Positions 60,253 through 64,000 of a stretch of DNA of 64,000 nucleotides are shown piece by piece (the stretch's first letter is position 1; each line of letters opens with the position of its first letter). The stretch covers positions 806,001-870,000 of the forward strand of contig NZ_CP087719.1 of the NCBI RefSeq assembly GCF_020991085.1, in the 5' to 3' direction. This DNA is from Roseomonas sp. OT10 (lineage in GTDB: Bacteria; Pseudomonadota; Alphaproteobacteria; Acetobacterales; Acetobacteraceae). The position numbers and the translations under genes are program-made. The notes under the pieces were generated by a model. That model saw only the letters and a program-made list of their open reading frames with translations. It was not told the origin of the DNA and made no database searches.

Positions 60253-60885
60253 ATGCCCGCGATGAGCGAGACGACCCGCGACCGCATCCTCGATGCCGCC
60301 GAACGGCTCTTTGCCGCCGGGGGCGGGCCGGACGGGGCCTCCATGCGCGACATCGCGGCCGAGGCGGGGGTGCGCCTGTCCCATGTCACCTACTACTTCG
60401 CCGCCAAGGAGGCGCTGTACCGCGCGGTCTTCGCCCGGCGGGCGGAGGCCCTGGCGGCCGCGCGGGCCGCCGCGCTGGCCGAGGCCCCGCCTGGCGACGT
60501 CACGGCGCTGATGCGTGCCTTCGTCGGCCCGTCCGTGCGGCAGCGCTTCGGCACCGGGGCCCAGGGCGCGGCCTTCGCCCTGTTGACCGCGCTGGAGGCC
60601 ACCAGCCCGCGCGAGGCGGAGCGTGGCATCATCGCCGACTTCTTCGACCCGACCGCCGAGCGCTTCCTTGCCGCCCTTGCCCGCCTCCACCCGGATGCGC
60701 CGCGCGACGCGCTGGTGGAGGCCTATCTCTTCGCCATGGGGGCGCTCGTCACCGCGATGGCCGGGACGGACCGGCTCCGCCGCCTGACCGGCAGCCTCAC
60801 GCCGGAGGAGGCGCCGGAGGCCCTGGCGGAACGCCTCGCCCGCTTCTGCGCGGCCGGGGTGGAGGCGATCCTCGCGCCGGCCTGA
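60253..60885 (+). CDS. TetR-family regulator, divergent from SMP-30 gene
   Basis: A 210-residue repressor with helix-turn-helix near the N-terminus (RILDAAERLFAAGG, ASMRDIAAEAGVRLSHVTYY, FAAKEALYRAVF). The C-terminal part resembles the CecR/YbiH-like domain (QRFGTGAQGAAFALLTALEA, FLAALARLHPDAP). No ribosome-binding site is clear. ATG at 60262 or GTG at 60250 are alternative starts. It probably controls the lactonase gene through the palindrome in the 81-base gap. Confidence 0.85.
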   Translation: MPAMSETTRDRILDAAERLFAAGGGPDGASMRDIAAEAGVRLSHVTYYFAAKEALYRAVFARRAEALAAARAAALAEAPPGDVTALMRAFVGPSVRQRFGTGAQGAAFALLTALEATSPREAERGIIADFFDPTAERFLAALARLHPDAPRDALVEAYLFAMGALVTAMAGTDRLRRLTGSLTPEEAPEALAERLARFCAAGVEAILAPA

Positions 60886-60911
60886 CGCGGCCCCGGGCCG
60901 CACCATGGCGC

Positions 60912-60939
60912 TTGACAGCCGCCATGGCCGTAGGATGAT
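60912..60939 (+). promoter_or_regulatory. Sigma-70-type promoter before LacI-family gene
   Basis: TTGACA (60912-60917) is followed 16 bases later by GATGAT (60934-60939), four of six matches to TATAAT. The predicted start of transcription falls inside the operator at 60942-60955, so repressor binding would block initiation. Confidence 0.55.
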
Positions 60940-60941
60940 CG

Positions 60942-60955
60942 GTAAACCGCTTTAC
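60942..60955 (+). promoter_or_regulatory. LacI/GalR-type operator
   Basis: GTAAACCGCTTTAC has perfect arms GTAAA and TTTAC with the central CG dinucleotide typical of LacI-family operators. It overlaps the expected transcription start of the promoter at 60912-60939, and lies directly upstream of the LacI-type gene, which implies autoregulation of this sugar operon. Confidence 0.7.
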
Positions 60956-61046
60956 AAGGCGTGCTGGCATTTCCGCCGACCGAACCCTTCCGGCCCCAGG
61001 GCAGGGGCGCCGCCCTGATCGCACGGGCGCGGCGCGGCTGCAGGAC

Positions 61047-62030
61047 GTGGCCGCGCTCGCCGGCCTGTCCCCGGCCGCGGTGTCGCGCTTCCTCAACGGC
61101 GGGCTGCACCTGCCGGAGGAGACGGCGCGGCGCATCCGTGCGGCCGTCGCGGAGCTGGACTACCGCCCCAGCCCGCTCGGCCGCCGCCTGAGCCTGGGGC
61201 GCAGCGACACGCTCGGCCTGGTGCTGCCCGACATCGCCAACCCCTTCTTCGCCGCCCTGGCCGACGCGGTGCAGGCGGAGGCGGAGGCGCAGGGCCAGGA
61301 CCTGCTGCTCTGCGCCACCCGCAACCGCCTGGGGCGGGAGCTGGACGACCTTGCCCGGCTGCAGCGTGCCGATGCGGATGGCGTGCTCTTCGTCACCAAC
61401 CACGCCGACGACGGCACCCTGGCCACGGCAATCGCCCGGCACGGCCAGGCGCTGGTGCTGCTGGACGAGGACGTGGCCGGCGCGCGGGTGCCCAAGGTCT
61501 TCGCCGACAACCTGGCCGGCGGCCGGCTCGCCGCCGAACACCTGCTGGCGGCCGGGCACCGGCGCCTGGCCCTGCTGGGCGGGCCGCCGGGGGTGATGAG
61601 CGCGGCCGAGCGCGCCGCGGGCTTCCGCTCCGCCGTCACCGCCGGCGGCGGGGCGGTGGTGTTCGAGGCGGCGGGGGACTACCTCGCCGCCGCCGGCCAT
61701 GCCGCCGGGCTGCGCCTCCTCGCCATGGCCGAGCCGCCCACGGCGGCCTTCGCCAGCTCCGGCGAGACCGCGCTCGGCCTGCTGCTCGCGGCGCGGGAGC
61801 GCGGCGTGGCGGTGCCGGGGAGGCTGTCGGTCGTGGCCTTCGACGATGTCGGCCCGATGGGCCTGATGCAGCCGCCGCTGACCGCGATCCGCCAGCCGGT
61901 CGCCGAGATGGGCCGCCAGGGGGTGGCGTTGCTGCTGGCGCGGCTGCGCGGCGGGCCGGTGCCGCAGGCGCCGCTGCGCCTGCCGGTGGAACTGATCGCG
62001 CGCGGCTCCGTCGCGCCGCCCGGATGCTGA
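61047..62030 (+). CDS. LacI-family regulator with doubtful N-terminus
   Basis: Regulator of about 327 residues. The helix-turn-helix is VAALAGLSPAAVSRFLNGG, followed by the hinge TARRIRAAVAELDYRP and a periplasmic-binding-protein-like ligand domain starting TLGLVLPDIANPFFAAL. Only the GTG at the first V of the helix-turn-helix can start this frame. The frame is open for 100 bases upstream (reading RLQD just before), but it contains no ATG, GTG or TTG. The true start may be a rare codon, or a one-base shift may join a GTG at 60961 in the neighbouring frame. Probable ligand: a sugar handled by the downstream kinase. Confidence 0.8.
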   Translation: MAALAGLSPAAVSRFLNGGLHLPEETARRIRAAVAELDYRPSPLGRRLSLGRSDTLGLVLPDIANPFFAALADAVQAEAEAQGQDLLLCATRNRLGRELDDLARLQRADADGVLFVTNHADDGTLATAIARHGQALVLLDEDVAGARVPKVFADNLAGGRLAAEHLLAAGHRRLALLGGPPGVMSAAERAAGFRSAVTAGGGAVVFEAAGDYLAAAGHAAGLRLLAMAEPPTAAFASSGETALGLLLAARERGVAVPGRLSVVAFDDVGPMGLMQPPLTAIRQPVAEMGRQGVALLLARLRGGPVPQAPLRLPVELIARGSVAPPGC

Positions 62031-62044
62031 GGGGAGACGCCGTT

Positions 62045-62821
62045 TTGCCCAAGACCAAGGTCCTGCTGGTCGGCGAGAGCTGGGTCAGCGCCGCGACCCA
62101 CTACAAGGGATTCGACGCCTTCGGCAGCGTCACCTTCCACAAGGGGGCCGAGCCGCTGGCCGAGGCGCTGCGGGACAGCGCGTTCGACCTGACCTACATG
62201 ACCGCGCACGAGGCGGCGGAGGGCTTTCCCTTCACCCTGGAGGGGCTGTCGGACTACCGCGCCATCCTGCTCTCCGACATCGGCGCCAACACGCTGCTGC
62301 TGCCGCAATCCGTCTGGCTGCATGGCCGGCCGACGCCGAACCGCCTGAAGCTGATCCGCGACTGGACGGCGGCCGGCGGCGGGCTGGTGATGATCGGCGG
62401 CTACCTGACCTTCCAGGGCTTCGACGGGCGCGGCCGCTGGCACCGCACCCCGGTGGAGGCGGCGCTGCCCGTCACCTGCCTGCCCTATGACGACCGTATC
62501 GAGGCCCCGGAGGGCTTCCGTCCGGAGATCACCGGCCCCGCCGACCACCCCATCCTGCGCGGGCTGGAGGGGGAGTGGCCGCTGCTGCTGGGCGCCAACG
62601 AGGTGATGGCGCGGGAGCGGGAGGACGTGCAGATCCTGGCGCGGCTGCCGGCGGAGCAGGGCGGCCATCCGCTGCTGGTCACCGGCCGGCATGGCGAGGG
62701 GCGGACCCTGGCCTGGACCTCCGACATCGGCCCGCACTGGCTGCCGGAGGATTTCGTCCGCTGGCCCGGCTATGCGACGCTGTGGCGCAACGTGCTCTCC
62801 TGGGTGACCGGGGCGCGCTGA
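62045..62821 (+). CDS. Glutamine-amidotransferase-like protein (DUF1355 type)
   Basis: A 258-residue class I amidotransferase-fold protein: KVLLVGESWVSAATHYKGFD at the N-terminus, YRAILLSDIGANTLLLP, and GGGLVMIGGYLTFQGFDGRG. The catalytic Cys of true amidotransferases is not evident (IGGYLTF replaces it), so it may be a non-enzymatic or altered member, like ThuA-related proteins in sugar operons. I start at a TTG with GGGGAG nine bases upstream; ATG at 62024 overlaps the LacI stop and would add seven residues. Confidence 0.8.
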   Translation: MPKTKVLLVGESWVSAATHYKGFDAFGSVTFHKGAEPLAEALRDSAFDLTYMTAHEAAEGFPFTLEGLSDYRAILLSDIGANTLLLPQSVWLHGRPTPNRLKLIRDWTAAGGGLVMIGGYLTFQGFDGRGRWHRTPVEAALPVTCLPYDDRIEAPEGFRPEITGPADHPILRGLEGEWPLLLGANEVMAREREDVQILARLPAEQGGHPLLVTGRHGEGRTLAWTSDIGPHWLPEDFVRWPGYATLWRNVLSWVTGAR

Positions 62822-62867
62822 TGCCGGGCAGCCCCTCCCACCCCGCGGCGCGGAGGCCGCCACGCCG

Positions 62868-63761
62868 GTGAGCCGCCTCTGCGTCCTCGGCAATGCAGGA
62901 CTTGACCTGCGCCTGCCCGTGCCGCGCCTGCCCCGTCCGGGCGAGACGCTGGTCGGCGGCGCGGCCAGCCGGGCGCCCGGGGGCAAGGGGCTGAACCAGG
63001 CGGTGGCGGCCGCCCGCTGCGGCCTCGGCCCCGTGCGCTTTTGCGCGCCCCTGGGCACGGATGCGGAGGGCCGGGAGGTCGCGGCGCGCCTCGCGGCGGA
63101 GCCCCTGGACGCGACGTTCCACCACCCCGGCCCGCCCACCGACCTGTCGGTGCTGCTGGTCTCGCCCGATGGCGAGAACGCCATCGTCACCGCCGGGGCC
63201 TGCGCCGATGCGCTGGGGGCGGCGCCGGCCGCGGCCTTTGCGGCGGAGGCCGGCGCCGGCGGCTGGGTGCTGCTGCAGGGGAACCTCTCGCTGGACGCCA
63301 CCGCCGCCGCCCTCGCCGCGGCGCGGGCGGCCGGCGCGCGATGCCTGCTCAACCTCGCGCCGCTGCGCTGGCCGGCCATGGCGCTGCTGCCGGGCCTCGA
63401 CCTCGCCGTCGCGAATGCCGTGGAGGCGCGCGACCTGACCGGGCTGGAGGCGGAGGCGGCGGCGCTGGCGCTGCACCGGGCCGGCGCGGCCGTGGCGGTC
63501 GTCACGCTCGGCGCCGCCGGGCTGGCCATGGCCACCGGGGCGGGCGTGCGCCGCCTGCCGGCCGCGCCGGCCCGGGTGCGCGACACCACAGGGGCGGGCG
63601 ATGCCTTCTGCGGCGTGCTGGCGGCGATGCTGGCCGCCGGCGCGGCGCCGGAGCCGGCCCTGGCCGCGGCGCAGCGCGCCGGCGCCCGGACGGTGGAGCG
63701 GGAGGGCGCCTTCGACGCCCTGCCGGACGGGCCCACCCTGCGCGCCCTGGCGGCAGCATGA
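62868..63761 (+). CDS. PfkB-family sugar kinase (ribokinase-like)
   Basis: Phosphorylates a sugar or nucleoside with ATP. The 297-residue protein has [20 protein letters not shown] and [15 protein letters not shown] at the N-terminus, [17 protein letters not shown], and the catalytic motif [16 protein letters not shown] with the Asp base. Start is a GTG with GGAGG about 12 bases upstream. The next gene, an ABC ATPase, starts within its stop codon (ATGA), so kinase and transporter form one operon under the LacI-type regulator. Confidence 0.9.
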   Translation: MSRLCVLGNAGLDLRLPVPRLPRPGETLVGGAASRAPGGKGLNQAVAAARCGLGPVRFCAPLGTDAEGREVAARLAAEPLDATFHHPGPPTDLSVLLVSPDGENAIVTAGACADALGAAPAAAFAAEAGAGGWVLLQGNLSLDATAAALAAARAAGARCLLNLAPLRWPAMALLPGLDLAVANAVEARDLTGLEAEAAALALHRAGAAVAVVTLGAAGLAMATGAGVRRLPAAPARVRDTTGAGDAFCGVLAAMLAAGAAPEPALAAAQRAGARTVEREGAFDALPDGPTLRALAAA

Positions 63762-64000
63762 CCCCGGCGCTCCCGCCCCCGACCCTGTGGCTGGAGGACG
63801 TCACCATCGCCCTCGGCCCGCCAGGCCGGCGCGTGCCGGTGGTGGAGGGGGTTTCGCTGCGCCTCGATCCCGGGCGCATCCTCTGCGTGGTGGGGGAGAG
63901 CGGCTCGGGCAAGAGCGTCACCGCCATGGCGCTGATGCGGCTGCTGCCGCCGGGCATCACCGCCGTCACCGCGACGGCCCTGCGCTTCGCGGGCACGGAC
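63758..64000 (+). CDS. Peptide-type ABC transporter ATPase (3' end outside window)
   Basis: The first 81 codons of an ABC ATPase. It has WLEDVTIAL near the start and Walker [21 protein letters not shown], the form typical of dipeptide/oligopeptide (DppD/OppD) and some sugar ATPases. The missing remainder prevents finer assignment. Overlaps the kinase gene by four bases. Confidence 0.85.
   Translation, partial: MTPALPPPTLWLEDVTIALGPPGRRVPVVEGVSLRLDPGRILCVVGESGSGKSVTAMALMRLLPPGITAVTATALRFAGTD

Overview
The window is very GC-rich, gene-dense DNA from one bacterial chromosome. Codon use (strong G/C at third positions), many GTG/TTG starts and 4-base stop/start overlaps, two class I polyhydroxyalkanoate (PHA) synthases, Bug/TctC-type solute receptors and UPF0262, DUF983 and DUF6489 genes point to an alphaproteobacterium. 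A Roseomonas-like member of the Acetobacteraceae is my best guess (inference from gene content; no 16S rRNA is present). I saw no rRNA, tRNA, CRISPR array, prophage or transposase gene.

Layout. 1-7146: a surface-polysaccharide locus in two divergent arms. The minus arm has a GumC/Wzz-like chain-length protein, rfbF, an epimerase, rfbG and a glycosyltransferase cut by the window edge (CDP-6-deoxyhexose route). The plus arm has a LegB-like dehydratase and a nucleotidyltransferase. 7753-13217: an HNH nuclease, then a GntR-acnD-prpF operon (methylaconitate chemistry) preceded by two good GntR operator candidates. 13353-16443: a transglutaminase-like protein and two orphan Bug receptors. 16611-24309: a TetR regulator and a complete branched-chain-type ABC importer (livGF, receptor, livHM), followed by GAF, amidohydrolase and HAD genes that look like one uptake-and-catabolism unit. 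24347-33923: FMN reductase/mmsB, a stand-alone phaC, a lipoprotein, then aminotransferase-hom-glpX-recJ.

34445-41698: a minus-strand phbA-phaC-DUF6489-phbB operon for polyhydroxybutyrate, with ndh and dctA upstream. 41899-47992: a pyruvate dehydrogenase operon (homodimeric aceE, aceF with one lipoyl domain, lpdA with two lipoyl domains), supplying the acetyl-CoA the PHB genes consume. 48366-50762: a three-gene phospholipid operon (CDP-alcohol transferase, cdsA, plsC). 50958-53940: an iron-siderophore-type ABC importer. 54027-58098: an orphan ChvG-like histidine kinase and small conserved proteins. 58161-60885: modD, an SMP-30 lactonase and a divergent TetR. 61047 to the end: a LacI-type regulator, an amidotransferase-like protein, a PfkB sugar kinase and the start of a peptide-type ABC ATPase, probably one catabolic operon running off the window.

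The most unusual signal is a dispersed 410-575 bp element present three times (7171-7745, 33947-34359 inverted, 56154-56602). It has imperfect terminal inverted repeats of about 20 bp and a chain of internal palindromes. Every copy lies between the 3' ends of convergent genes.
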